From NCBI GenBank assembly GCA_024180945.1, contig JAKSGN010000041.1:2852001-2916000 (forward strand): 64,000 bases of DNA, in the 5' to 3' direction. Below the pieces are notes generated by a model. It made no database searches, had not been told where the DNA came from, and worked only from the letters and a program-made list of their open reading frames with translations. Made by a program: the position numbers and the translations under genes. Below, one piece after another: positions 22,799 through 35,496 of the stretch. Numbering within the stretch: position 1 is the first letter of the stretch; the number at the start of each line of letters is the position of its first letter. Source of the stretch: Macrophomina tecta. Lineage: Eukaryota > Ascomycota > Dothideomycetes > Botryosphaeriales > Botryosphaeriaceae.

Positions 22799-23473
22799 AC
22801 ATATATATATATCAATCAACGCGACCCAACACCCACTCAATACCATACAACCCAACCTCACTAAGAAATCAATCATACAAGTCGCCGCGTTAGGTTCCGC
22901 TCCCACATCCCTCCAACACCACAAAAATACAAACTGGTCAGAAGCGCCCAAACACGTCCGTGCTAAGCTGAAAGCTTTTATGCGAACTATATTCTCGCCA
23001 CAGCCATGCTACGCCTGCCCCTCTCATTTGCGCTTCCAGGGCTTTCGGTGCGTGTGCGTGCATGAATGATAATGATGAAATTGAGTATTTATGCTCCCAG
23101 TTTTTCTCTCTTCCGTGAGACTGAAGAGACGTTCCAAAAAGCAAAAAGAACACCTTTTACCATGGCGCATAGAACGGACGACGAGAAGAGAAGAAAGCGA
23201 GCATATGCTAGAAGCAAGGACTAAAAAGAGACCATGACTAAAAAGGAAAAGTTGACAGAAAAGGAACTCGTCTCTAGCCCACCAGATGGATACCGCAAGA
23301 AATAAAGGAATTACAGTGTAGAGAAAGAGTTTTATAAGAGAGAAAAAACGGGAAAAGGAAAAAAGTCCCCAAACCCTCCCAACAGAGGACCGAAAAGGGA
23401 GCCAAAAAGAACCTCATGCCTAAGAAGCATCACCATGAGAACAAAACACCAAACAACATCCCACACCACCGGC
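22799..23473. other. Intergenic region downstream of CYK3
   Basis: About 675 bp between the PKS relic and the CYK3 stop, beginning with a short AT microsatellite near 22800-22812. It is A-rich on the plus strand toward 23400 and presumably includes the CYK3 3'-UTR. No gene seen. Confidence 0.5.
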
Positions 23474-26400
23474 TCAAAAACACTCCCACTCAGCAAAAAC
23501 GCACCACCTCGCACTCCGATCCGCCAAGACCAACCCCCTCCACGTGCCCCTCTCCCCAATCTTAATAATTGTCTCCCAAACACTCCCATCACCGCCCTCC
23601 CTCTCCACCTCGCTCGCGCCGCCCACGCCCGCGCCATGGCTATTACTTAGCATATGCTCGCTCTTGCGCATGAGCCTAATAATCTTGCCGGACGGGCTCT
23701 GAATCGCCAGTTTAGCCGGCTTCATGCTGGCGCCGGGGGCTGTCTTGGTCGAGTTGATGGGATCAGACCCGCTGGAGGAGGCCGAGAAGACGGAGCCAGC
23801 GTTGGAGGCGTTTGCCGAGATCATGCTGAGGGCCGAGGTGGGGCGGGCGAAGGGATTAGGCGAGATGCGGCCCGAAGACATGATAGCTGAGTTTGTGGAC
23901 TGCGAGTGTGCGTGGTGGGCGGAGGGCGGGGTGTGCGTGTAGGTGAGGGACGAGGGATGTTGGCGGATGACGAAGACGAAGGTGTTGTTGACAGCAAGGC
24001 GGGCGCATTGAGGCTGGGCGACATACAGGTCGTGGCGCTGGGCATGCGGCGTGGGATGGATGGTGACGAAGTCGTAAGGAGGGTTTTGGCCGGTGTGGGT
24101 AAGGGGAAGTGCGAAAGCCAAAGGGTGAGGGTTAGATTTGATGGAGTGCATCAAGCCTCTCTTCCCGCAGAATACCTTGAGCGTGGCATGGCCTTCGTCG
24201 CCGGGCAGAACTGCCTTGACCGTGTACCTTTTACGCCCACCAATCCATTCTGGCTGGCACAAGGCCCTCTTCCGGCATGTATCTCCAGACTCGAAGTAGT
24301 CGCCGTCACCATCTCTGGCAAACACTCTTGCCTCCACTTCTGCCACCGCCTCAACATCCTCTGGCACAAAGAAATGTATGTGGGCCATTTCCAAATTCTC
24401 CAGATTCAGAAGACTGGTGTCAAAATCCGCAATCTGAACGTCGTTCATGAAGTATGGCGGACAAGCACAGGGCAGTGCCATAAGAACTTCATGCGGCAAA
24501 GGCGGAACAATATGCTGAGACTCCGGTAGAAGTGGGACGTGTGTGTAGCATATCTCAGACGGCCGAGCAAGAAAGTACCCGCCTTCAGCGACTTGCTGCC
24601 CGGCGCTAGAGTAGGACATCCGCCTCGGGTTTGTCGGATTCGCAAGCGAACAGTCCATAATACGCCATTCGCCATCGACAATGACTGCGTTCCACCAATG
24701 GTTCGGATGGGCGACGACCTCGAAGTCTAACTCCTCACCAGGCGCCTTGAGGTACCCACGGATAACCTCGGCGTGCAGACCAACAGCCATACACATTTCC
24801 ATCACCAGAACCGCGATTTCCTCACTACAACCCCGCTTCGTCTGGATGACTCGCCGTGTGTCTACATCACCTTCATAGTCATCCTCCCATATGATGCGTT
24901 CGGAAACCCAGGTAAAGATTACACGCAGTCTCTGGACGTCGCTACGGTACGGTCGACACACGTATCCATGAGCAAGGCTGGCCGGATTCGTCATAGGAGG
25001 TAAGTCTTGGATGAAGCGAGCATTCTTGTCGACGAGGGCAAGGTTGCACTGGCTGAAGTCAAGGGGTTCAACAACAGGCAGTCCATCTAGGCCTTCATCA
25101 CCCTCAACAGATTCAAGAAGGACCTCAATGGGATTGATGACCACGATATCGTTCACCTGGCAACGCTCAGCACGCTCAATGCGCTCATTCTTGCTGAGAG
25201 AATTAGACCGGTTGACATCTCGGCGGACCTGTACCCAGTCCACTGAACCCCCAAGTCCCAAATCCTTCGCTACGTTGCCGGTGGAATGCGAAGCCGCACT
25301 ACCTCCTGCAATCGAGGTAATGCCGTTCGGCAGTATCCCTGCACCCCGAGAAGCTGGTCTACTTGGACTTGATGAGATGGTGTTCCTCGCATTCGCCGCG
25401 TTCGCCTTCGCGGAGGAGATCATCTTCTTGAAGAATCCTGTCCGCTTCGGCTTCGGTGAAGTCAGCCCACCCAGCAGACCGCCAGGCTCCGCCACATTCC
25501 CGGTCCAATCTGTGATGGAGGATTGTTGCTGCTGACTCGTGGCGTGACTCGAGTGGTAGGAGATGCCACCACTAAAGGGTGTCTCTGGTCTACTCTCGTT
25601 GGACCCGACCCGACTTCCTGCTCTTGGACGCGAAATCTCGACCACGCTCTTGGACCGCTCGCGAGTCTCCCGGACAGTGCCGCCAATTCCCCACTTTCTC
25701 CTTGCGAAGCTTCCGGAGCTTGTTGCAGAGACAGCTCCTGCTGACGTGCCACTCCAAATTGTATGGCCCGTACTATTTGTCGCTTCCGTCGAATTCGTAG
25801 CATTCGTCTTAGTAGTAAACGTGCGTCCCAATCCTTGCTTTGCGACTTCGTAAGCAGACTTGCGGTGCTTAAGGGTAGGTTTCCGAAATACGCCATCCTG
25901 GGCATGGTCACCCACAGAACTCTGAGATCTCGTTTCGTACATGGATGGTTCGTGTCTCGGATCGCCGTAAGAAGTTCGAGGTCTCTGGTGTTTGGGGTTC
26001 TTTGGCGGTGGTGCTGGCGGCGGGCCCTCCTGGTCGTCGGGAATGAACAGTTCGTCTTGCGGCGCTGGACTCCGGCTGCTAAGCATTCGCAACCGCTCTT
26101 CCATGCGCTGAACATAGTTGCCGACTTGAGGAGGCCCGTCTGGTTGAGGGCCAACGGTGTTTGCACGGCCCTGAGTCTCCAGTTGAGCAGGAGCCATGTT
26201 ATCTTCCTGTATTCCAAGTCCAAGCGAGGTATTTGGCCGAAGACTTCTCTGATTGGAGAAGGCCTCACCAAAGGCTGCTGGAGACCAAGGGTCCACGGGT
26301 GTGCGAGCTCTAGCGGGGGAAGGATCGCGTCTTGAAACAGTCATATCTTCAAGGGAAGTCATAACATCGTTCATTGCATTTGTAACAGGTGACGGCGTCA

Positions 26401-27704
26401 AATTCATGCCCTGCCGCGGCGGCACCGGCGAGTGCGATACAGGAGTATGGTAGCCACTTCTGTAACCATCTTCATTATACGGGGCAGGAGAAGGACCTCT
26501 GCTGATGTGCTGTGGGGATGGAGAAGGAGCTCTGGCAGTTTGCGCGCGCAGGATACGGTGTGGAGGCGGCGGTGGGGGAGGAGGTGAAGCCTCACCAATC
26601 TTATCTTCGAATGGAGCAGGCGAAGGTCCGCGCGATGTCGGCCGGTAGGGCTGGTACTGCATGTCTGGGACAGGAGATGCTGCAGGAGAATAGGCCTGAT
26701 ACTGCTGTCGGGGGGTGGTTGGAGGTAAACCAGGTGATGGAGGATAATACTGCTGGTACGGTGCAGGAGATACACCCCGAGACGGGGGACGGTAGTGCTG
26801 AGGAACAGGTGAGACCGCACGGTATTGCTGAGGAGGAGCCGGTGAGGCCGCACGGTATTGTTGTGGAGGGGCTGGAGATACAGCGCGGTGGTGCTGGGGG
26901 GGAGGGGCTGGAGATACGGCTCGATAGTGTTGAGGCGGGCCAGGAGATACGGCGCGAGAAGTTGGCCGATAATCCGCATGATGCGGCGGAGCAGGGGAGA
27001 CAGCGCGCATGTGCGAATGATCCTGCCTCGGCGGCAACGGAGAAGACGCACGATTCCTCAAGCCGGACCCGTGGCGATCAGGCAGAGGAGGCACCCTGGA
27101 GACATTCTCAATGGAGTTCCTTGGGGACGGATTGGGACTTGATCCCGGCGGCGTAGCGTGCTTCATGGACGAGTACGGCTTATGCCTCCTCTGGCTATCG
27201 GCTCGACCGGACGACACAGTGCCAGCGCCAGACCGCTCCAGCCTCTCCCGCGCCGCAGCGGCCGGGTTGGGGGCTCCGGCGTTGTAATAGGCCTGAAAGG
27301 GCTTCCTGAACGTGCTCTTCTGCTTCTGCGGAGTGGGCTTCGGATTTTGGGCAGCGGTCGTCCCGGAGCGCGCCATGCCGCCTCCGCCGGCGGTGCTGCG
27401 AGGAGCTCCCGGCCATTGGCTCTCGTCCAGCAGCTCGACGAAGTTGGAGGGAAAGAGGCCGACGGCGCGCCTGTCCCTCCTCAAGCGGCCCATCCACCAG
27501 GCGCCATCGCCGGCGTTCAGGCATTCGATCAGGTCGCCTTCAATAAAACCGAGGTCGCGCTTCGTCTAATCCAATCATGCAGTCAGCATACATGCGTGAC
27601 TCGGCTGGTCTTTGGAAGTTCAGGTATACCTCTCCTCCCCATGAATAGACGGCCTTGCACCAGCAGGGAAACTTGGTGGGCAGCGGGGGCGCGGCGGGCG
27701 GCAT
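23474..27704 (-). CDS. CYK3: Cytokinesis protein Cyk3: SH3 plus transglutaminase-like domain
   Basis: Two exons: 27704-27630 and 27565-23474, with a 64-nt GT-AG intron (27629-27566). The product is about 1388 residues. The intron splits the SH3 domain (residues ~10-73). The join reads CKAVYSWGGE/TKRDLGFIEGDLIECL and continues AGDGAWWMGRL and GLFPSNFVELL, a typical SH3. Residues ~100-750 are disordered and Pro/Ser-rich, with tandem SPAPPQQYRA-like repeats. A transglutaminase-like domain occupies roughly 905-1010 (IFTWVSERIIWEDDYEGDVD; KRGCSEEIAVLVMEM; PNHWWNAVIVDGEWRIMDCS). Cyk3 acts at the division site, helping couple actomyosin ring constriction to septum formation in yeasts. In filamentous fungi a septation role is inferred. 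Cys938, His981 and Asp996 align with a transglutaminase triad. The start ATG (MPPAAPPLPTKFPCW) precedes the conserved SH3 start directly. Confidence 0.92.
26745..26990 (-). repeat. Tandem proline-rich repeats inside CYK3
   Basis: On the minus strand about eight imperfect units of 9-12 codons built on RAVSPAPPQQ(H/Y) encode repeated SPAPP and PxxP motifs. PxxP segments are ligands for SH3 domains, so intramolecular binding to the N-terminal SH3 or to other ring SH3 proteins is possible. Boundaries are approximate. Confidence 0.7.
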
Positions 27705-29118
27705 GGTTCGGGGGGCGCAGCAGGCGTGCTGCGGTGCTCCTGGGCGGCGGGAGCTATATCGCGGTCGAGGCGGTGGCTGCACGCTCCATTCGCACGCGGT
27801 ATGCGGAGCTGGCGATTTGCGGCGGGATACAGAATGAGCGACGCGGCGGATAGCGAGTGGAAGCCCTCGGGCTGCAGGCGGACGGAGATACGGGGGTGGG
27901 CCGGCGGTGGTGGGTAGCGAATCGCGCTGGCCGAGCAGCTGGGAGTTGAGATGTTGTTTACACGAGTGGCTGGGCAACTTGAGGCGTTCTCACCGCCCGG
28001 GGGTTGTGCCAGCCGGGGGGGCCCCTTGGCTGCAGGGCTGCCCCAGCGCGCCAGCCGTCGATGCAACAACAAACCCAATGTCGCCATCGTCGCCGCGGCT
28101 GTCGCAGCTCCTCGCTTTGGGCGGGGTACCCGCCGGCTTCACGGCTGCCGTTGGACGACGCTTGCACCCTTCTCAGCTGCACTGAAATGCTCTCCCCGAC
28201 GACGACTCAGCGGAGTTATCTCCCTTGCAGCCGAGGTGTGGATCACACGCATCCGACGCTGTTCAGAGCTCTCCTTACGTCACTTGCCCCCGTCTTATCC
28301 AATTGCACACGCACACAGACCCTCCTTGAACAGAGTGGCAACACGGACCAGCAACGGCCATTCCCGACCCTACTAGAAAGCCTCGTGGGAAAAGAAAGCG
28401 GCCATAAACGCGGTCAACACTCAGGCATCACCGACGCGACATGTTGCAGCAGCAGAGTTTTTCAGAAGCGGCGCCATCAGTTGCCGGCGCGCGTCCACTC
28501 CCTTCCGCGGCCGTGGACGTGGGATTTCTGGATTTCTGTGAGCATCAACTTCCGGGACGAGTGCTTTGACTCTTATCAGATATCGTCGTGCTAGCCATTG
28601 ACCAAGACATGAATGAATCAGTTCGAGGACTTGCCGCTATGAGGCCGCCACTACTGCAGTCCACCTGGCTGATCGTGTCTCAGCGTCGAACGCGCTTTTA
28701 TTTCCATGCCTGGCAAGATGCCTTAGAATCCATACTTGGCGCTTGCTTTTGTGGTGACACCGCTGTTTATACGCCCCCGACCTCAGCCGCGCAAGCCCGC
28801 ACACACACACAGCAAAAACACCCGCACAATGGCTTCGGACAAAGAATGCTTCATGGTAGACTAGCTCATCCTACCGCTCACACGCCTACCACACCTTTTC
28901 CTCCCAAGAATCCCCTTCCCCCACCGCACACTTTCCCTGGGCAAATCCAGATCAAACCGACCCAGCGCTACCAAAGACAGTGCGCATAAAGAATGATAGA
29001 GACTGGGGTATCCGCCATATGTCAAAGTACTGCTTTCCCCGCAAGTAACGAAAGCAAATCTCCTCTAGTCTACCATGCATATCCGAGACGCCGTTCCCGT
29101 CTTCGGCCCCCCAACTAC
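27705..29118. other. Intergenic region upstream of CYK3
   Basis: About 1.4 kb between the XRN1 stop and the CYK3 start, both on the minus strand. It contains the XRN1 3'-UTR and the CYK3 promoter. Short GC-rich ORFs on both strands lack domains. No RNA gene or repeat recognised. Confidence 0.5.
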
Positions 29119-32100
29119 TTACTCCGCTTGTGTGACAGCACCACCACGGCCACCCCTGGCGGCGCCGCCGCGGTTGCCACGGAATCCACGACCCCTACTA
29201 CCGCGGCCCCCGCGGAACGCGTTTGCATCCAGCGCCACCGGCGGCGGGACGCTCGAGTAGTTCTGAGGGCGGAAGTTGGGATTGTTCTTGACGATGCCTT
29301 CGGTCGGGTCGCTGTTGTCGATGACCATGAAGCCTTGCTGATTGGAGCCTCCGCGAGCGGCACCTCCACGCCCACCACGGGGCGCGAAGTTGTTGTTCGC
29401 TCGACCGCGGGGTGCAAAACCATTTGCGCCACCACGGCCACGCTGGACACCGTTAGCCGGCCCGCCACGGATGGGAAGCTCCTGCTGCTGCGCGTTGTGA
29501 CCGTTCTGCTGAGCTTGAGGAGTGACTCCTCCGCGGCCACGACCACGGAAGCTACCCCGGTTCTGACCGGCCAATGCACCGCGGAAAGAACCATTCAATG
29601 GCCCAGGTGCGGGAGCAGGAACCAGCTCAGTCTGCCCAGCAATACCGTAAGCGGCATTCTGGACAGTCAGCGGCTGGAAGGTTGACTGCGGGCGCTTCGC
29701 GTTCGCAGCCGATGTCATGGCAACGCATTGTTTGTCGGTGAGGTTCAAGACGGACGTGGCAGGAACAGTGGATCCACGGAAAGGCGAACAGCGCTCACCG
29801 AGGGAAGTACCACTCATGAAAGTAGTGTCAAAAACGACATCGAGAAGCGTGGTCCTGGGCGTGCGTGTCATACCTACAATGGTACCACGTTGTCCGATAG
29901 GAACTCTTCCAGAATCTTGCACATAGACGATACGATCGCCAAGGCTGAACCTCTGTCCACCGATTTGCTGCTCGGCATCAGAAGGTTTAAGAAGCGCCTG
30001 ACGAGGGACTCCCTTGATCTTCCTGCCTTCGGTCTTGGGACCATGCTGGATCCAATAATCTGCGGCTTGCTCAATCTCCTTGACCACGTCGGAGTCAAGC
30101 TGCTCAGCCTCGAGGGGCACCTTTTCAAACTTCTTCGACTCAATCGACTTCAGCCAAGCACCTATCTCCTTCATCTTCTGTTTGGCGATTTCAGCAGGAT
30201 AGAAATCCGTATCCTCGTAAATATCGCCCTTGGGGTTCGACTGAAGAACGGCAAAGAATTCCGGGAACTTAATCATGTACTGCGTGATCAGGTCGACCGC
30301 CTTCGGACTGTACTCCCAGCCGGTTTCACCCTTGCGGGAGTATCCGAGAACCTTCAGCTTCTTAGCCTCGAATTTGAGGTTCAAGCCCAGGTTGAGACGG
30401 AGTCCACTTGAGTTGACTGAAAGTGAAGATGTGACTCTACTAAGAACAAGTGGGTTCACCTGAAGTTGTCGAGCAACAGCGTATGAGGGGCGATAGTTAG
30501 CTTGGGCCTCTGCCTGTTTGACAATGTTCTTGCCGAAATCCTGCTCTCTGCCTTTAGCAACAAGGACCCAACTTTCTGCCTTGCCGTCACTATGTCCCAG
30601 AACTTCGAGGGGGCGACCGTAAGCGAGCTCACCAAGGAAGAACGCTCTGGATCCAACAGGAAACTCTTCCTCGATGGGGACTGCGGCTTTCTCCAAGAAG
30701 CGTTGGTCCTCACTGACAACTTCGTCCACGATAGTCTGGGTTGCGAAGTCGGTTTCTTGGCCGGGAATGATGCCGTATTCCTTCACAGTTGCACCCTCAT
30801 TGGTCTTCCTCAATCCCTTCAGCATCTCCACATGCACAAGAGATTCGGCGTCGCCGATGTCCATGGCTAAGCGCTTGCTGTAGAAGGTCTCGATACGGGT
30901 TGCTTTCTTCTTCCACTCCGAGATTTCCTTCGGGCCATGCGGGATAGCGACGACCTGGCCATTTTCTTCCACGTAGTCGAATAGTTCATCGGAAACCTTG
31001 ACGACCTTGGCTTCCTGAAGAAACGGGTATCCAACGTGAACAGCCTTTCCCAGCTTCTTCTGCGCATTCGAAACTTTATTGCGCGCCTCCGTGTCCAGCA
31101 AGTTGATGACCATACTCTCGTTTCTGCTTTCTTGTTGGAAAACACTAACGCCGTGGAAAGCCAGCGCGCCGTGGAACGGTAAAACTTTCAAGCTAGGGAA
31201 ACCAGCAAGCGCGTCAATTCCCATCTTTACTCCGTCGACTAGGCCGATGTAGACCTCAAGACCATCCATGGTGGGCAGCTCGAAGATGTTCTCAACGCAG
31301 CGGCAGTGCGGGAGATCAGGGAAAATTCCAGGGAGAGAAGAGGGATAGACGTAGTCAAGGTCCGGTTGGTAGGTGAACTTCAGGGTGACACCAAACTCAT
31401 TGCGATCCCGCTCGCCCTGCGTGAGGAGGTGATCTTTTGTTGCCATGGCGGGAAGGAGGCGCTTTTCATCAATGAATGGAATCTTAACAACAGCCTCCCA
31501 GTCCATCTTCTTGCCATTCATGTCCAGTTCGAAATCGCGCGGATAGAAGTCGATAATGGGTGATTCCTTCTGGGTCATGAGCTCATGATATGCGGCCGGA
31601 ACGATAGATTTGCTTCGATCAGGAAGCACACCCATCAACTGCTGGTAGGGGCGGAAAGGCTGGCCGAGCTTGAAATTCAGGTCGGCCTTGAGACCCTCCT
31701 TCACATCTACTCTGTCTATTAATTGAAAGGCGGACCCAGAAAAGGTGGGTTTATGACTTACCGGATATCATAGGGGCATAATGGTATCCGTAGTACCAGG
31801 GCCATGAAGCCACGCCGCGGTAGTAGTAGAATAGAACCCATTGCAAACCCTGTACGTAGTTCTCCGTCATCTTCCTCAACTCTTCTTTGTCGTTCAAGCC
31901 CCACTCAAGCTTGGACTTGTAGTAGTTGTCCTTCCAAGAATTGAACTTCTCGTCGTACTTTTTCTTCATCTCAGCTTGAGCCTCATCGGGTGAGATATCC
32001 TCGATCTGGGCATTATCGTAACGCTTGAGAACACGAAGAATGGCATTCTGAGCCTCTTCATCTTCTTCCTCTTCGCCATCGTCGTCGTCCTTCAGGCTTG

Positions 32101-33513
32101 GCGGGAAAGCCACCTGTAAGTGGCGCTCCCCTTGATCGTCCTCCACAGTCTTCCACTGGAGGTGAAGACTGTCTGCCAGATCCTCCACGAACTTTCGGTC
32201 GCTGGCAGGCAGAGTCGGCGGAAGATCCAGGGGTTCGCCTTCGCCACTCGAAGGGCGATTGTTGACATACTGTCGTATCCTCTTGTAAATGTCTTTCTGG
32301 CCAGTGGTCATAACAATCTTTCCACGCTTTTTGGTGCGTTCCATTACGTCCTCGCGTCCCATCTGTTTGCCCTTGAACCAGGAAGCATCTGCATTCTCCG
32401 ACTCAAAGAACCTGTACTCAACATGGGAAAGTTCATCCAAAAGCAAAGCCAACCGTTCCAGATTGATTACACCACCCTCATTGATGTAGCCTTTAGCCTT
32501 TGGCAGAACCTTCTTGTAGACGCCGAACATGAGCGCTAAAGCGCCCTCGTTGATATGCAAATGCGGTAGATTGGGAAGGAAATCGTTTCCAACAAAGAAT
32601 GCCATGAGAATGAAGTCGTCAATAACGCGCTCCATGTCGAAGGGGAAATCCAAAGCGCCAGGCTGCTCGAGTTCCTGAAACTCCAGCTCCAGGTACTCTC
32701 GAACGATGCAAAGGTGCATGAGATAGAAATTTTGATGCTCAAGCTCCTTGGACTTCTTTTGGCTCTGTCGGCCGAAGGTGACTTCCTCCCTAAGCAAGCA
32801 AAAGTGAGGGTCGTGGCTGAGAAGACCAAGCATGATCAGGTCAGCATCCAGGCCGTAAAGACAGTGGCGGACATTAGGATCATAGCCGGGCTGCGACTTC
32901 GCCTGGCGAATGTACTCCATGATTTTGTGCTCTCCTTCACCGGGGACTTCGTGGCCAGAAAGGACGATCTCGACGCCCTGCCAGTCCACATCCTCTGAGA
33001 CTTTCTTGTTGATAAAATACTTCAAGTGTTGGGTCAACCTGGCCATGAACTCTGTGCCAGGCGTAATGCAGTTGCTGTCAAAGGCCGGCTCCGCGGGCAT
33101 CTCCACGCCTTCCCTGATTGCCTTCTCCCTGGCCTCTTCGGCATCCCTAGCTGTCCTGAAACGACGAGCACGCTGCTGGTTCATCTTTGCGCGAGGAGCA
33201 ACACCGTCGATGGCCATAAAGAACAGCTTCTGGGGCTTGATCTTGCCGAAGAGGTGCTCGATGTAATTGAAGATAGCGATGAACATCTTGTCCTCAGACA
33301 TGCGATGCGTAGGTGAGTCGGAGTCATTGTGCGTGCAATTGTGGATGATGCCGTTCATGTCCAGCTGGATGATGTCGTTAGCAAGCGATGGGGTCAAAGA
33401 GCAATGGGTCTCACGTAGAGGCAGTCGAACTCCGGTATCCGGTTCTCGGCAATGAGCTGCGAGATGGCCGGATAGCGTTCGGACATCCACCTAAAGAACT
33501 TCGGAACACCCAT
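29119..33513 (-). CDS. XRN1: 5'-3' exoribonuclease Xrn1
   Basis: Three exons: 33513-33415, 33364-31762 and 31715-29119, with introns of 50 and 46 nt. The product is about 1432 residues. Exon 1 begins MGVPKFFRWMSERYPAI, the invariant XRN start. Exon junctions give DCLY/LDMNGIIHNC and APMIS/DRVDVKEGL. Metal-binding acids of the nuclease core are visible: Asp35, Asp86 (FMAIDGVAPRAK), the GEGEH cluster and LDADLIML. Length and the Xrn1-type PGTEFMARLTQHLKYFI stretch favour cytoplasmic Xrn1 over nuclear Rat1. The C-terminus is a run of RGG/RGR motifs (GGRGSRGRGFRGNRGG). Xrn1 degrades decapped mRNA from the 5' end. Intron 2 must use the AATAG acceptor; the next AG, 4 nt on, would create a stop. The gene is divergent from HAT2. 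Confidence 0.95.
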
Positions 33514-33962
33514 GATCGCGATGAAACGGAGATCAGATCAAGGAAAGAGGATGCTGAGCGAGCGCGAGCGGAGCCTGTAAGGCTGGTGGGCGATGGCAAG
33601 CAGCGGCGAGTGGACTGCGGGAGAAAGTCAAAAAGAAGGGCCCAGCCTTCAAAGGCGTGTAGCCTGGCGCAGGAGCGAGAGAGAAAACGGGGGTATCGTG
33701 ATTCCGACACGGAGTCTTCGAGGAGAGGAAGGGAAGTGGTGCGGCGGCGACACTTGGAGGCAACATCATCAGCCCGGCGGTTCGGCGGCGGCGGTCTCGT
33801 GCGCAGAGCCGCAGAACGCCCCGTGCTCCACGCCGTGTCCTATGCTGCCCGCCAGCTTAACGCGACACAGCGCGTCAACTCTTCAAAGCTGCCCGCTGCC
33901 ACCATCCAGCTTCCGTTCCGCCGCCAACAACACCGCCCGCACCCCAATTGACACTGACAAAC
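33514..33962. promoter_or_regulatory. Divergent promoter between XRN1 and HAT2
   Basis: 449 bp separate the two start codons. A CCAAT-containing sequence (CCAATTGACA) lies just upstream of the HAT2 ATG near 33944. ORFs crossing this stretch have no conserved content. A shared bidirectional promoter is inferred from the arrangement alone. Confidence 0.5.
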
Positions 33963-35496
33963 ATGTCCGACCATATGAGCGGTAGGTTTGCCGTCATTTG
34001 CCCTCTTCACTGCCTGTCCAGCCTCAAGCAACGCCGCAACATCACGTCTGCGTTTTCGCGCCCTGCCTTTGCGGACGCTCTTACTGATGTTGTGGTATTT
34101 CGCAGATGCGGACCAGCGCCAGGAAGACGAGAACCTAGAGGCGAAGATCGCGAATGAGGAATACAAGATCTGGAAGAAGAACTCAGTATGGCTCTATGAC
34201 ATGCTCTACGCGTGAGTTGTTCGCACCGTCTGTCTCTTCCGCGCGCTCCGCTTACGCAACTGCAGTCGCGCTCTGGAGTGGCCCACCCTCACTACACAAT
34301 GGCTGCCTGACAAGAGAGAAGAGCCCGGCTCGAATCTCGCTCAGCACCGCATTCTGTTCGGCACCAACACCTCGGACAACGCCCAGAACTACCTCCAGAT
34401 CGCGAAAATCGATATCCCCGTCCTGCAGTCCCCGGAGACCGCCGACTATGATGATCAGAAAGGCGAGATCGGAGGTCATGGTGCGGGAAAGAAGGGTTCC
34501 TTCGCGTTCAACGTCATTCAGCGTATCAACCACCCTGGCGAGATCAACAAGGCTCGCTACCAGCCTCAGAATCCGAACCTGATCGCGACAATGTGCACTG
34601 ACGGAAGGGTCCTGGTCTTCGATCGTACCAAGCATACATCGGACCCTGATCCCACTGGCAAGGTCAGCCCAGATATGGAGCTGAAGGGCCACAGCGAGGA
34701 GGGCTTCGGCTTGAGTTGGAGCCCGCATATCGAAGGTCAGCTTGTCACCGGTTCTCAAGATTCGACAGTCCGTCTGTGGGACACCAAGGCTGGCTTCAGC
34801 AAGGGCAACCCTACCATCAGCCCAGCTCGTACCTTCACCCACCACACCGCCTGCGTGAATGATGTACAGCACCACCCGCTGCACAAGGACTGGATAGCCA
34901 CGGTATCAGACGACCTGACGCTGCAGATTCTGGATCTTCGGCAAGAGACGAACAAGAAGGGTCTGTACAAGAAGGAGACTCACACCGATGCTGTCAACTG
35001 TGTTGCCTTCCACCCTGCCTGGGAATCAATCGTTGTCACTGGCTCGGCAGACAAGTCGATTGCTATGTGGGACTTGCGTTGCCTGGACAAGAAGATTCAC
35101 AGTTTTGAGGGCCATACACAGCCCGTTATGAACCTTGAGTGGCACCCTACCGATCACTCCATTCTTGCTAGTTCCAGCTACGACAAACGCATCCTGATGT
35201 GGGATGCGAGCAAGATCGGGGAGGAGCAGACAGAGGAGGAAGCCGAGGATGGCCCGCCCGAACTGTAAGTTTCCCTTGATTCCAAGAGGAGATAATATGT
35301 AATTGACGATTGTTCTTTTAGTCTTTTCATGCACGGTGGTTTCACGAACGCCGTCTGCGACTTCAGCTGGAACAAGAACGACCCTTGGGTTATGCTCGCT
35401 GCCGCCGAAGATAACCAGCTACAAGTTTTCCGGCCTGCAAGAACCATTGTTGAGGTACCGAAGAAGAAGGTCTCCAACCGAGACATCTCGGAGTGA
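33963..35496 (+). CDS. HAT2: Histone-binding WD40 protein Hat2/RBBP4 family (type B histone acetyltransferase subunit)
   Basis: Four exons (33963-33981, 34106-34211, 34266-35264, 35322-35496) give 432 residues, the usual size. The N-terminal helix ANEEYKIWKKNSVWLYD followed by ARALEWPTLTTQWLPDK is diagnostic of the RBBP4/Msi1/Hat2 family. WD repeats follow, including GQLVTGSQDSTVRLWDTKAG, SIVVTGSADKSIAMWDLRC and SILASSSYDKRILMWDASK. The protein ends VPKKKVSNRDISE. Family members bind histone H4 (and H3) and work in Hat1 acetyltransferase, CAF-1 and chromatin deacetylase complexes. Which paralogue this is (Hat2 or CAF-1 subunit Msi1) cannot be settled here. The 19-nt first exon encodes only MSDHMS. 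It converges with NDUFS6. Confidence 0.92.
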
